Origin: Hoeflea ulvae
GTDB lineage: Bacteria > Pseudomonadota > Alphaproteobacteria > Rhizobiales > Rhizobiaceae
Direction: 5' to 3'
NCBI RefSeq assembly: GCF_026619435.1
Contig: NZ_JAOVZQ010000002.1
Location: forward strand, 1-64,000
Length of the DNA stretch: 64,000 nt
Made by a program: the position numbers and the translations under genes. Below are positions 54,071-62,802 of the stretch, one piece after another (the stretch's first letter is position 1; every line of letters begins with the position of its first letter). Below the pieces are notes generated by a model that worked only from the letters and a program-made list of their open reading frames with translations, ran no database searches and was not told the DNA's origin.

Positions 54071-55186
54071 ATGAACACAAATGAACGCAATACATACAAG
54101 ATCGCTGTAATCGCCGGCGACGGCATCGGGCAAGAGACTGTGCCGGAGGGCCTGAAGGTCCTGAGTGCGGCGGCCCGGCTGTTTGACATCGGGCTCGACT
54201 TCGAAGAGCACGACTTCGCTTCCTGTGATTACTATGCCAGGCATGGTGAAATGATGCCGGGCGACTGGAAGTCCCGCATCATTGACAGCGATGCCATCTT
54301 CTTCGGTGCTGTGGGTTGGCCGGACACGGTGCCGGATCACGTCTCGCTCTGGGGATCGCTGCTCAAGTTCAGGCGCGAGTTTGACCAGTACGCCAATCTT
54401 CGGCCGGTCCGGCTGATGCCGGGAGTGCCTTGCCCGCTGGCCGGCAAATCGCCGGGCGATATCGACTTCTGGGTCGTGCGCGAAAACACGGAAGGCGAAT
54501 ATTCCTCAATAGGCGGAAAGATATTCGAAGGCACGGATCGGGAAACCGTCATGCAGGAAACGGTCATGACGCGCCAGGGCGTGGATCGCATTCTGCGTTA
54601 TGCTTTCGAGATTGCCGAGCGGACCGAACGCAAGACCCTTACTTCGGCCACCAAGTCCAATGGCATTTCCATTACCATGCCCTATTGGGACGAGCGGGTG
54701 CTGGAGATGGCCAAGTCGTTCCCGGACATTGCCGTCGACAAATATCACATAGACATCCTCACGGCGCTGTTCGTGCTCAAGCCGGAACGCTTCAACGTGG
54801 TGGTGGCGTCGAACCTGTTCGGGGACATCCTCTCCGACCTCGGTCCGGCCTGCACCGGAACAATCGGCATCGCGCCATCAGGCAACATCAATCCGACCCG
54901 GACCTTCCCCTCCCTGTTCGAACCTGTGCATGGCTCGGCTCCGGACATTGCCGGGCAGGGGATCGCCAATCCGGTTGGGCAGATCTGGTGTGGCGCCATG
55001 ATGCTCGACCATCTCGGCCATCCCGAGGCTGCGTCCGCCGTCGTTGCAGCCATCGAATCGGTGCTCTCGGACCCGGAGCGCCGCACCAGTGATCTAGGCG
55101 GGGAAGCCGATACCAGAGGCTGCGGCGACGCTGTGCTCGAGGCACTGGAAAAGCACGTTTCCCAAAACCCCCGCAATGCAGCCTGA
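54071..55186 (+). CDS. ttuC: Tartrate dehydrogenase/decarboxylase-like enzyme, copy 2
   Basis: 371 residues from ATG 54071, four bases after the first copy. Family motifs: YKIAVIAGDGIGQETVPEG (about 9-27), VRENTEGEYSSIGG with FEGTDRE as in TtuC-type enzymes, catalytic Lys in SATKSNGISITMPYWDERV and Asp residues in VDKYHIDILT and NLFGDILSDLGPA. TtuC of agrobacterial tartrate plasmids oxidises tartrate to oxaloglycolate and can also yield D-glycerate; the downstream kinase would then phosphorylate glycerate. The symbol is used for family similarity, not proven identity. It overlaps the kinase gene by 11 bases. Confidence 0.9.
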   Translation: MNTNERNTYKIAVIAGDGIGQETVPEGLKVLSAAARLFDIGLDFEEHDFASCDYYARHGEMMPGDWKSRIIDSDAIFFGAVGWPDTVPDHVSLWGSLLKFRREFDQYANLRPVRLMPGVPCPLAGKSPGDIDFWVVRENTEGEYSSIGGKIFEGTDRETVMQETVMTRQGVDRILRYAFEIAERTERKTLTSATKSNGISITMPYWDERVLEMAKSFPDIAVDKYHIDILTALFVLKPERFNVVVASNLFGDILSDLGPACTGTIGIAPSGNINPTRTFPSLFEPVHGSAPDIAGQGIANPVGQIWCGAMMLDHLGHPEAASAVVAAIESVLSDPERRTSDLGGEADTRGCGDAVLEALEKHVSQNPRNAA

Positions 55187-56477
55187 GCGGTTGCAATCGG
55201 CCGAAGCTGATGCGTCGACCCGGCGACTTCGCAAGGAAGCCAGGAGCTTGTTTGACATCGGAGTCGCTGCGGCCGATCCCGGCAATGCGGTGCGGCAGTG
55301 CCTTGCCAGGGACTTTGCAGAACGGCCGCACCCGTTTTCATGCATCATCGCCGTCGGGAAGGCGGCGCGGTCCATGGCTGCTGCGGCTATGGAAGCCAAG
55401 GCAGCGAGGTTCGGCGCACCGGTCATCGTGATAACCAATGCCGGGAACACGTCTGCCTTGCCCGGAGCACGTGTCTTCGCCGCGGGCCATCCGGTTCCCG
55501 ATGAGAATGGACTCGCGGCGACCCGAACTCTTCTGAAACTGCTCACGAAGCTGGGCGCCAGGGACCATGTTCTGGTGCTGATCTCGGGAGGTGCATCGGC
55601 AATGCTGCCGGCGCCGGCAGGCGCACTGAGCTTTTCTGACGAGGTCGAGACGGGAAAGCTGCTGCTCGCCTCCGGCGCCGACATCACGGCCATGAATATC
55701 GTCAGGCAACAGATTTCCAGAACCAAGGGCGGTGGACTGGCAAGGGCAGCCGCGCCGGCCAGGGTTACCGGAATGATCCTGTCTGACGTGGTGGGTGATG
55801 ATCTGCGTATCATCGGATCGGGCCCCACGTCCGAACCCGCGGGGACCCCCGGCGACGCACTGGAAATCCTCTCCACCTTCGGAATCCTGCACAGGGTTTC
55901 TCCGCAGGTGCTCCATCATTTGCAGACCGCCACGACCTCTTTGGCGGTCCCTGAGTGTGACAACAGGCTGATCGGCTCGAATGCACTCAGTCTGGCAGCC
56001 ATCAAGGCAGCGCGACCACACGGTACACTGATCGTTACCCCGTTGACCGGTGACGTTTCCGAGGCTGCGCGGCGCATTGCTGGTGATCATGCCGCCTCGA
56101 ATGCGTCACTTATGATCTGGGGCGGGGAAACCACGGTAACAGTTCGAGGTGCCGGAAAAGGAGGCCGCAACCAGGAACTTTGTTTGCGGCTCGCCATGAA
56201 AGCGGAGCGGGCGGCGTGGAAACACGCATGGTGCTTTCTCTCGGGGGGCACAGATGGGCGGGATGGGCCCACGGACGCGGCTGGCGGCCTTGTTGACGGG
56301 TGCACTCTGAGGCGCATCCGCGACGCAGGGATGTCGCCGCAAGGCCTGCTCATGGCGAACGACAGTTATCATGCGCTCCAGGCGTCGGGCGACCTGCTCA
56401 AGACAGGGGCAACCGGAACCAATGTCGCCGATATTCAGATGCTTCTGATACACAGAGATCAGACCGGTAACGCCTAG
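55176..56477 (+). CDS. Glycerate 2-kinase (MOFRL family, TtuD-like)
   Basis: A 433-residue enzyme at ATG 55176. N-terminal DUF4147 domain: IIAVGKAARSMAAAAMEA (about 58-75), AGHPVPDENG, VLISGGASAMLPAP (about 136-149) and ISRTKGGGLARAA. C-terminal MOFRL domain: WGGETTVTVRGAGKGGRNQE and CFLSGGTDGRDGPTDAAGG (about 355). The family phosphorylates D-glycerate to 2-phosphoglycerate; plasmid TtuD was historically called hydroxypyruvate reductase. Ending the operon here connects tartrate-derived glycerate to lower glycolysis. A weak 6-bp hairpin at 56494-56510 follows the gene. Confidence 0.92.
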   Translation: MQPERLQSAEADASTRRLRKEARSLFDIGVAAADPGNAVRQCLARDFAERPHPFSCIIAVGKAARSMAAAAMEAKAARFGAPVIVITNAGNTSALPGARVFAAGHPVPDENGLAATRTLLKLLTKLGARDHVLVLISGGASAMLPAPAGALSFSDEVETGKLLLASGADITAMNIVRQQISRTKGGGLARAAAPARVTGMILSDVVGDDLRIIGSGPTSEPAGTPGDALEILSTFGILHRVSPQVLHHLQTATTSLAVPECDNRLIGSNALSLAAIKAARPHGTLIVTPLTGDVSEAARRIAGDHAASNASLMIWGGETTVTVRGAGKGGRNQELCLRLAMKAERAAWKHAWCFLSGGTDGRDGPTDAAGGLVDGCTLRRIRDAGMSPQGLLMANDSYHALQASGDLLKTGATGTNVADIQMLLIHRDQTGNA

Positions 56478-56549
56478 AGCATTTCCCGGTCATTGCGGAT
56501 CCTGTCCGCAGGCGGTGAGGACGTTACGTGCTTGACCAGCCATCAACAT

Positions 56550-56587
56550 GCCATATATGACAGGTTAATTCGCGCAATCTGCCATAT
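56550..56587 (+). repeat. Left 38-bp inverted repeat/operator of the hipBA unit
   Basis: GCCATATATG, 17 bases, then ATCTGCCATAT, ending 10 bp before the hipB start. The same two blocks with the same 17-base spacing occur inverted at 58287-58324 after hipA. The upstream copy sits where HipB would bind to autoregulate. Confidence 0.75.
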
Positions 56588-56596
56588 GAGGCTTCC

Positions 56597-56983
56597 ATGT
56601 CCAGTTTGAAGGCTAGTCGATCCCTGACCGATCTGGGGCAGAACCTGCGCCGGGCACGGCTTGCGCGGCGCTTTTCGATAGTGGAACTGGCAACCCGCGC
56701 CGGTGTTTCGGATCGCACGCTGACGCGTCTGGAAAAAGGCGATCCCGGTGTTGGCATCGGCAACCTGGCCTCGGTGCTTGCCGCCCTAGGCAGTCCGGGG
56801 GTGCTGGCTGATCTGATGTCTCCGGAAAATGATGCCGTGGGGCTCTCTCGCGCGCTGGAAGCGGTGCCAAAGCGCGGACGCTCCTTCAAATCGGGCAAGC
56901 CCGTTCAAAGCCGGGACGACACCAGCGCGCAACAGGACACCCCTGACAGCAATCGGGGCGCGCGCAAGGGGATCGCCTTTTGA
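56597..56983 (+). CDS. hipB: HipB-like antitoxin, XRE-family DNA-binding protein
   Basis: A 128-residue protein at ATG 56597. A Cro/C1-type helix-turn-helix occupies about residues 12-68 (LGQNLRRARLARRFSIVELA, then TRAGVSDRTLTRLEKGDPG). The C-terminal third is a polar, probably disordered tail. HipB-type antitoxins bind operator repeats and the HipA kinase, repressing the operon and neutralising the toxin. It overlaps hipA by four bases (ATGA), a standard type II toxin-antitoxin layout. It is immediately preceded by the 38-bp repeat that is probably its operator. Confidence 0.88.
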   Translation: MSSLKASRSLTDLGQNLRRARLARRFSIVELATRAGVSDRTLTRLEKGDPGVGIGNLASVLAALGSPGVLADLMSPENDAVGLSRALEAVPKRGRSFKSGKPVQSRDDTSAQQDTPDSNRGARKGIAF

Positions 56984-58266
56984 TGATGCCGTCTGATCAA
57001 TCCCGGACCTTGCGCAGGCGCTCCGCTCCCGGGCCGCAGGAAGCTGAAGTTCACCTCGGCCGCAGCCTGTTGCATGTGGGCAAGCTCCGATTCTCGTTCG
57101 ACCGTAACAGGCAGTTTTCCGAGTTCAGCTATGACCAGGGCTGGATCGGGGATTCCCGCGGCTTCGCCATCGCCCCGGATCTGCCACTCGGTCCCGCGCC
57201 CTTCTTCGCGTCCTCCGGCCGGGGAGGCGATCAGCGTGAGAGCCTGCCCGGCGTGTTGCAGGATGCCGCCCCTGACGCCTGGGGCCGCATGCTGATGCAG
57301 CGCCTCTATGGGTCCGGTCTCAGCGAGTTCGACATGCTGACCCTGACCGACGACACCACGCGTCAAGGCGCGCTGCGGTTCTGTGATGGCGAGCAGCGGA
57401 TCATCACGGGGGAGGGCGCTGTTCCGGTTCCGCAACTGATCGACCTGGAAGAGTTGCAGGCCATCTCTGCCAGCATTGAACGCGGTGGCGACGTTTCAAA
57501 CCAGGCTTTGCGCCAGATGGCCGGGGCCGGTGGTTCGATCGGGGGCGCAAGGCCCAAGGCCAATGTGCTGGACGCAGACCAGCTCTGGATCGCGAAATTC
57601 TCATCCTCGGGCGACGCCAGCCCGGTCGAGCGCATTGAAGTTGCAACCTTGAAACTCGCCCGCGCGGTGGGCCTGAATGCCCCCGACGCCCGGCTGATGC
57701 TGGAACGAACCGCGCATCCCATTGCCCTCATCCGCCGCTTTGACCGGGAGGGCACAGCGCGCATCCCCTATATCTCGGCGCGAACAGCGCTCGAACGCCA
57801 CGGCACCGAGCAAGGCGCCTATACGGATCTGGCGCAATTCATCCGGCAGCACAGCGACAACCCGCTTGCAGACCTGCGCGAACTCTGGGCGCGGATGGTG
57901 TTTACCATCCTGGTGTCGAACACAGACGACCATCTCAAGAACCACGGCTTCGTCTATGCCGGTGATGGCCAATGGAGCTTGTCGCAGCTTTTTGATGTCA
58001 ATCCGCAGCCGGAACGCCACCGTCTTCTCAAGACTGCCATCATCGAGGGTGAACCGTTCTCGGCCTCCCTGGAGCTTGCGCTTGAGGCTGCTGTGTTCTT
58101 CAACCTCCCCGCAGATGAAGCCAGAGGATTGGCGCGCATGTTGGCACGGCAGATCAAGGACAACTGGAGGGAGATCATGCGCAACTATGGTGTGACGGGC
58201 ACAGAGCTTCGCAGCCTGGAACCCGCATTCGAACATGAGGAAATGGAGCGGGCGCTGAATCTGTAG
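56980..58266 (+). CDS. hipA: HipA-family serine/threonine kinase toxin
   Basis: A 428-residue HipA kinase. N-terminal couple_hipA-like domain with GRSLLHVGKLRFSFDR and LPGVLQDAAPDAWGRMLMQR (about 88-107). Kinase core: glycine-rich loop AGAGGSIGGARPKANV (about 178-193) with its Lys, catalytic SNTDDHLKNHGF (about 308-319) and metal-binding LFDVNP. E. coli HipA arrests growth by phosphorylating glutamyl-tRNA synthetase; the target here is unknown. The kinase residues look intact, so the toxin should be active. On a secondary replicon such a module can enforce maintenance by post-segregational killing. Confidence 0.92.
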   Translation: MMMPSDQSRTLRRRSAPGPQEAEVHLGRSLLHVGKLRFSFDRNRQFSEFSYDQGWIGDSRGFAIAPDLPLGPAPFFASSGRGGDQRESLPGVLQDAAPDAWGRMLMQRLYGSGLSEFDMLTLTDDTTRQGALRFCDGEQRIITGEGAVPVPQLIDLEELQAISASIERGGDVSNQALRQMAGAGGSIGGARPKANVLDADQLWIAKFSSSGDASPVERIEVATLKLARAVGLNAPDARLMLERTAHPIALIRRFDREGTARIPYISARTALERHGTEQGAYTDLAQFIRQHSDNPLADLRELWARMVFTILVSNTDDHLKNHGFVYAGDGQWSLSQLFDVNPQPERHRLLKTAIIEGEPFSASLELALEAAVFFNLPADEARGLARMLARQIKDNWREIMRNYGVTGTELRSLEPAFEHEEMERALNL

Positions 58267-58286
58267 CCTGAAGAATAATATGACAT

Positions 58287-58324
58287 ATATGGCAGATAAA
58301 TTGATTTTATAAGCCATATATGGC
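58287..58324 (-). repeat. Right 38-bp inverted repeat of the hipBA unit
   Basis: On the minus strand it reads GCCATATATG, 17 bases, then ATCTGCCATAT, the inverted counterpart of 56550-56587. It includes the perfect palindrome GCCATATATGGC (58313-58324). It lies 20 bp after hipA, an unusual place for an operator. The rest of the gap to 58474 shows nothing else. Confidence 0.75.
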
Positions 58325-58474
58325 GTATCATTCCACGATACCATGAGCTGATCCGCCTCCGTTGCCCACCTTCCAAAGGACACCACCGATGACCTATGAC
58401 ATGATGACCGGGGCTCGCCGGGTGAAACGAGCGCTGCTATTCATTTGCCGCATTCAACCACTGGGATCTGCGTC

Positions 58475-58819
58475 ATGACCATTCTCATTTTTGCGGGCGG
58501 TTTGATGGGAGCAGCAGGTGTTGCATTGTCGGCCTATGGTGCCCATGCAGGCGGCGGCAATGTCACCACGGCTGCGCAATTCCTGCTGTTTCACGCACCC
58601 CTTTTTGTTGCGCTGGGCCTTGCTGGAAATTCCGGTCGGATCCGGAACGCCGGTGCGGGTCTTCTGTGCCTTGGCCTGGCGCTGTTTTGCGGCGATCTGC
58701 TGATGCGCCATTTTGCCGACACGCCCTTATTTTCAATGGCTGCACCTTCCGGAGGCATGGCAATGATCGGCGGGTGGCTGGTGATTGCGGTTTCTGGATT
58801 GTGGAGCAGATTCCGCTAA
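58475..58819 (+). CDS. DUF423 family membrane protein
   Basis: A 114-residue protein starting at ATG 58475. Four hydrophobic helices are predicted (about 1-20, 34-50, 54-70 and 88-108). FAGGLMGAAGVALSAYGAHA (about 5-24), followed by FLLFHAPLFVALGLA and GGMAMIGGWLVIAVSGL, matches DUF423 (YgdD-like), small inner-membrane proteins of unknown function. It is monocistronic, with no evident link to hipBA or the WGR gene. Confidence 0.85.
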   Translation: MTILIFAGGLMGAAGVALSAYGAHAGGGNVTTAAQFLLFHAPLFVALGLAGNSGRIRNAGAGLLCLGLALFCGDLLMRHFADTPLFSMAAPSGGMAMIGGWLVIAVSGLWSRFR

Positions 58820-58980
58820 TGCCAAGCGTCATCGATTCCTTGCAATGAACCGATTGAGGGTGTCCGCAGGCAAGCAGGTCCTACAAAAGGTGATTCCGGT
58901 CGCGGCCTCAATGCCCGGATGAAACATCAGCGATCCCGGCAGAAGCAGGGTCGGGTTCGTCGACAGCACTTATCAAGAAT

Positions 58981-59343
58981 GTGAATCTGTCCGGCGTCAC
59001 TGATTCACCGAACTCATTGGACGCCCGCGCCTGGATGTCCGAATCTGCCGGCATGATCACGCAGCCCTACCACATCTATGTCGAACGCAGCGAAGCCGCA
59101 AAAAACATGGCTCGCTATTACGCCATGGAAATCTCGAAAACACTGTTCGGCGAAACCTGCCTGACCCGGAGATGGGGCAGGATCGGGCAGCGAGGGCAGA
59201 GCAAGATGCACCATTTCGAATGCGAAAACGAAGCCGTTGATCTGTTTCTGGATCTGATGCGCCAGAAGCGAAAACGAGGGTATCGACCCAGGGTCTTGCC
59301 GCAAAACCCAGTGCATTTGCGCGTGAACAGTGCACACCTGTAG
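58981..59343 (+). CDS. WGR-domain protein
   Basis: A short protein with a WGR domain, named for the Trp-Gly-Arg seen here as TRRWGRIGQRGQSKMHHFE (about 61-79), preceded by NMARYYAMEISKTLFGETCL. WGR domains occur in PARPs and bind nucleic acid; stand-alone versions of about 85-100 residues are common on rhizobial plasmids and are of unknown function. The start is uncertain: from 58981 the protein has 120 residues, but later ATGs at 59035 or 59053 give a more usual length. The region 59344-59578 after it holds nothing I can support. Confidence 0.8.
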   Translation: MNLSGVTDSPNSLDARAWMSESAGMITQPYHIYVERSEAAKNMARYYAMEISKTLFGETCLTRRWGRIGQRGQSKMHHFECENEAVDLFLDLMRQKRKRGYRPRVLPQNPVHLRVNSAHL

Positions 59344-59578
59344 ATGCGGATTCTATGGATAGGTCACACTCAACAATTCCGTTCTGTCGGTGCCCCCGAA
59401 ACATGTTTCTGGCCAGATCCAGACCGGGCGCACGAGCTTGGCTCATGACGCCCATCCCCAAGGGTGGCCCAGGCAATTCTGCCCTGCCACAGATTGGCGC
59501 TGTCGCGGGCATCTACATCACCCACGCTGGAATCAGCCGGTTCCGTGCTCTTCACCCATAGTCGCTCTTGCAAATTGC

Positions 59579-59600
59579 AACATGAACAAGTATTCATGTT
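59579..59600. promoter_or_regulatory. Palindromic operator at the TetR gene start
   Basis: AACATGAA, CAAGTA, TTCATGTT: perfect 8-bp arms around 6 bases. It abuts the preferred TetR start (59603) and covers the alternative ATG at 59582, so a bound repressor would block its own initiation region. The size and symmetry suit a TetR-family dimer. Confidence 0.6.
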
Positions 59601-59602
59601 TT

Positions 59603-60193
59603 ATGTCGACCAACACTTACCCGAGAACCAAAAGAGGTGTTGCCCGGCGCGAGCAGATCCTGCGTGCGGCCGAGGCGATGATTGGCGCGCAAGGCTTTTC
59701 CGCCGCTTCCATCGCCGACATCACCCGGCACGCGAAAACAGCTCTGGGGACGTTCTATATCTATTTCTCCAGCAAGGAAGATGTCTTCCGCGAGCTGGTT
59801 CTGGAAATGGGGCAATTGACGCGTGCGGTGGTTACACAGGCCGTGGCCGATGCGCCGAACCGGCTGGAGGCCGAGCGGGATGGATTGAAGGCCTTCCTGC
59901 GCTTTGTCGCCAAGCGCCCATCGCTCTACCGCATTGTCGAGGAAGCCCGCTTCATTGATGCCGATGCCTACAAGGCCTATTTCACCAGTTTCGCCAAGGC
60001 CTATGCGGTGCAGCTTGACGAGGCGGCGGCAGCGGGCGAGTTGCGGCCCGGTGACGCGGAGGTGCGCGCCTGGGCGCTGATGGGCATCGCCAAGACGCTG
60101 GGCGAACGCTATGTGCTGTGGGGCGATACATCCGATATCGATCACGTGGTCGATGAAGCCTTCTCGATGATCCGGGACGGTCTGGCGCCATGA
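59603..60193 (+). CDS. TetR-family transcriptional regulator
   Basis: I prefer ATG 59603 (MSTNTYPRTKRGVARREQIL) because the upstream ATG 59582 lies within a perfect palindrome that looks like the operator; neither has a clear ribosome site. The 196-residue protein has an N-terminal TetR helix-turn-helix (ILRAAEAMIGAQGFSAASIA, then DITRHAKTALGTFYIYFSSK, about 20-60) and a helical ligand domain. It starts an operon of acyl-CoA enzymes overlapped by ATGA, so a CoA thioester is the likely inducer, as for FadR/LiuR-type TetR proteins; this is inference. Confidence 0.9.
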   Translation: MSTNTYPRTKRGVARREQILRAAEAMIGAQGFSAASIADITRHAKTALGTFYIYFSSKEDVFRELVLEMGQLTRAVVTQAVADAPNRLEAERDGLKAFLRFVAKRPSLYRIVEEARFIDADAYKAYFTSFAKAYAVQLDEAAAAGELRPGDAEVRAWALMGIAKTLGERYVLWGDTSDIDHVVDEAFSMIRDGLAP

Positions 60194-60972
60194 CCACACA
60201 GGTGGCCTGCGAAGCCTTTGACTTGCCTGACGGCACGCCGGGCATGCGGCTGACCATGGCCGCCGGCCGCGCCAACGCGCTCGAGCCCGGACTGCTGGGC
60301 GACCTCGCTTCTGCACTTGATGAGGCCGAAGCAATCGACGCCAGTGTCGTTCTGATTTGCGGCGGCCGGAATTTCTCCAGCGGCGGCGATGTGCGGGCCT
60401 TTCACACTGCATCGGCTGGCGGCGAGGCCGATGCCTATGCCCGCGAGGTTGTTCCGTGTCTGCAGGCGATCGTCGTGCGCCTGATTGCCATGAAGCGGCT
60501 GGTGGTGGTTGCCGCGCGCGGAGCAATCACCGGCGGGTCTGCCGGGCTCTTGTTTGCCGCCGATCTTGCGGTGATCGCGCCCGATGCTTTCGTGCAGCCC
60601 TATTATGCCAAGGTCGGCTTTGCCCCCGATGGCGGCTGGACCGCGCTGCTGCCCGAACGCATCGGCGCCGGGCGGGCGCTGGACTGGTTGCAGTCCGACC
60701 GGCGGCTTGACGCTTCCGCGCTCTGTGAAGCGGGCCTGACGACCGCGATTTCGCACACGCCCGAGGCGACGGCAATGCAGCTTGCCTCAGAGGGAGAGAT
60801 CGGAACGCGGCTGGCCACCAAGGCGCTGATCTGGGACGAGGCTCGCCGCGCCCTGATCAATGCACGGCTGGAGGCCGAGACCGCGGCTTTTCTGGAGCGG
60901 ATTGTCCAGCCCGATACGGCCCTGGGCATGGCACGATTCATCGAACGCATGGGTGACAGAGCCGATGTTTGA
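60190..60972 (+). CDS. Enoyl-CoA hydratase/isomerase family protein
   Basis: A 260-residue crotonase-fold enzyme at ATG 60190. The oxyanion-hole segment NFSSGGDVRAF (about 60-70) and the second, RGAITGGSAGLLFAADLAVI (about 114-133), are clear; AYYAKVGFAPDGGWTALLPE-like sequence follows. Several crotonases have Glu at the catalytic positions; here the second region reads PDGGWTALLPERIG, so hydratase versus isomerase activity cannot be decided by eye. It acts on an unsaturated acyl-CoA, likely produced via the ligase encoded next. Confidence 0.88.
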   Translation: MTTQVACEAFDLPDGTPGMRLTMAAGRANALEPGLLGDLASALDEAEAIDASVVLICGGRNFSSGGDVRAFHTASAGGEADAYAREVVPCLQAIVVRLIAMKRLVVVAARGAITGGSAGLLFAADLAVIAPDAFVQPYYAKVGFAPDGGWTALLPERIGAGRALDWLQSDRRLDASALCEAGLTTAISHTPEATAMQLASEGEIGTRLATKALIWDEARRALINARLEAETAAFLERIVQPDTALGMARFIERMGDRADV

Positions 60973-62449
60973 CTTAATCCCCGACATGGCCACCAAGCGG
61001 GCCGAAATCTCGCCTGACGCCACGGCCTTCATCGATGCCGGCAGCGACCGGGAATGGCTGTTTTCCGACATCAACGCTGCGGCCAATGCGGTGGCCGACG
61101 GGCTGGGGCAGGCGGGATTGCAGCGCGGCGACCGGCTGGCGATCCTGTGCCTCAACCGGGTCGAGTTCTTCATCACGCTGTTTGCCTGCCAGAAGACCGG
61201 CATCATCCTGTGTCCGCTCAATTGGCGGCAGATGGCGCCGGAACTGGTCGAGACGCTCGAGCCGGTGGGCGCAAAGGCTCTCATCCACGATGCAGCGCAG
61301 GCCGGGCTTGCCGGGGATGTGGCGCAGGCCTGCGGGATGCCGCAACTTGGCATCGAAACCGATATCGCGGCGTGGATCGAGGCGGGCGGAACAGTCCCGG
61401 TTGCCAAGGTGGTGCCGGACCAGCCTTGGTATCTGCTGTTCACATCGGGAACCACCGGCCGGCCGAAAGCCGTGATCCAGACGGCGCAGATGGCCTGGGC
61501 CAATGCGGTCAATATCTCGCAGGCCACGCGGATGACGGCGGATGACCGCTCGGTCAATTTCCTGCCGCTGTTTCACACCGCGGGCATCAATCTCTACACG
61601 CTGCCGCTGTTTCTGCTCGGCGGCTGTTCGACGGTTCTGCGGAAGTTCGAACCAGTTCAGATTTTCGACCTGCTCAAGCAGGGCAAGGTCACGCAGTTCT
61701 TCGGCGTTCCCGCGATCTACCAGGCCTTCAGCCTGCTGCCCGATGCCGGCGAGATCAACTGGGGTGACATCCGCTGCGGCTGTGGCGGCGCGCCCTTGCC
61801 CGAACCGCTGATCCGGCTCTTCGCCGGTTTCGGCGCCAAGGTGCTCAACGGCATGGGCATGACCGAAACCGGGCCGACCGTGTTCCTGATGGATCCGGAA
61901 AACGCCGAGCGAAAGATCGGTTCCGTCGGCCGGGCGCAGATGCTGACCGAGATGCGGCTTGAGGGCGTTGCGGCCGGCGAACAGGGCGCCGGCGAGATCC
62001 AGCTCAGGGGCCCCAACATCACGCCGGGATATTACCTGAACGAAAGAGCCACGCGCGACGCCTTTACCGAAGACGGCTGGTTGCGCACCGGCGATGTCGG
62101 GCGGCGCGATGAGGATGGCTATATCTTCATCGTCGACCGGATCAAGGACATGTATATTTCCGGCGGCGAGAACGTCTATCCGGCCGAAGTCGAGCGCGTG
62201 CTCAATGAACATGAAGACGTGCTGGAAGCTGCGGTGATCAGCATGCCGGACGCCAAATGGGGCGAGGTCGGTGCGGCCTTCATCATTGCCCGCCCGGGCG
62301 CCAGTCTCGACCCGGCGGAACTCAGGAGCTGGAGCCGGGAGCGGATGGCCGCCTACAAGGTGCCGGTCAAGGTGACGCTGGTGGAGGATTTCCCGCGCAC
62401 GGCGGCCGGAAAGGTCCGCAAACCGGAGCTGAGGACCCTGCTGTCATGA
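60965..62449 (+). CDS. AMP-binding acyl-CoA synthetase
   Basis: 494 residues from ATG 60965, overlapping the hydratase stop. The ANL-superfamily motifs are complete: P-loop LLFTSGTTGRPKAV (about 158-171), NGMGMTETGPTVFL (about 296-309), WLRTGDVGRRDEDGYIFIVD (about 376-395), hinge DRIKDMYISGGENVYPAEVE and catalytic Lys in PRTAAGKVRKPELR near the end. It forms acyl-AMP and then the CoA thioester. Similarity of layout to FadD3/FadK-type and aromatic-acid ligases leaves the acid unknown. It is central to the operon and overlaps the next gene by ATGA. Confidence 0.92.
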   Translation: MFDLIPDMATKRAEISPDATAFIDAGSDREWLFSDINAAANAVADGLGQAGLQRGDRLAILCLNRVEFFITLFACQKTGIILCPLNWRQMAPELVETLEPVGAKALIHDAAQAGLAGDVAQACGMPQLGIETDIAAWIEAGGTVPVAKVVPDQPWYLLFTSGTTGRPKAVIQTAQMAWANAVNISQATRMTADDRSVNFLPLFHTAGINLYTLPLFLLGGCSTVLRKFEPVQIFDLLKQGKVTQFFGVPAIYQAFSLLPDAGEINWGDIRCGCGGAPLPEPLIRLFAGFGAKVLNGMGMTETGPTVFLMDPENAERKIGSVGRAQMLTEMRLEGVAAGEQGAGEIQLRGPNITPGYYLNERATRDAFTEDGWLRTGDVGRRDEDGYIFIVDRIKDMYISGGENVYPAEVERVLNEHEDVLEAAVISMPDAKWGEVGAAFIIARPGASLDPAELRSWSRERMAAYKVPVKVTLVEDFPRTAAGKVRKPELRTLLS

Positions 62450-62802
62450 AGATCGAGCTTGCAGCTACGTGGACGCCGAGCCAGGCGGAATTCGACCTGT
62501 TCGCGCAGATTTCGGGCGATGACAATCCGATCCATGTCGATCCGGAATTCTCGGCGCGCACGGCCTTCGGGCGCACGGTCAGCCATGGCATGCTGATCTA
62601 CACCAGGCTGTGGGGATTGTTGACTGCCGCTTACCCGGATGTCTCGCAGACAGGCCAGACGATGATGTTTCCCAATCCCTGCTACACCGGCGAGCCGGTC
62701 GACCTGGTGATCAGCGGTGCGTGTCCGGGCAGACTGTCAGTTCGCGCGGTCAGATCCGCCGATGGTGCGGAGCTTCTGGTCGGCGAAACGGAGGTCGCGT
62801 GA
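62446..62802 (+). CDS. MaoC-type (R)-hydratase, short
   Basis: A 118-residue hot-dog protein at ATG 62446. AEFDLFAQISGDDNPIHVDP (about 14-33) contains the Asp and His of the catalytic MaoC motif, and FGRTVSHGMLIYTRLWGLL follows as in (R)-specific enoyl-CoA hydratases. It should hydrate a trans-2-enoyl-CoA. It is immediately followed (TGATG overlap) by a second small hot-dog protein, so the two may form a heterodimer. Confidence 0.86.
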   Translation: MKIELAATWTPSQAEFDLFAQISGDDNPIHVDPEFSARTAFGRTVSHGMLIYTRLWGLLTAAYPDVSQTGQTMMFPNPCYTGEPVDLVISGACPGRLSVRAVRSADGAELLVGETEVA

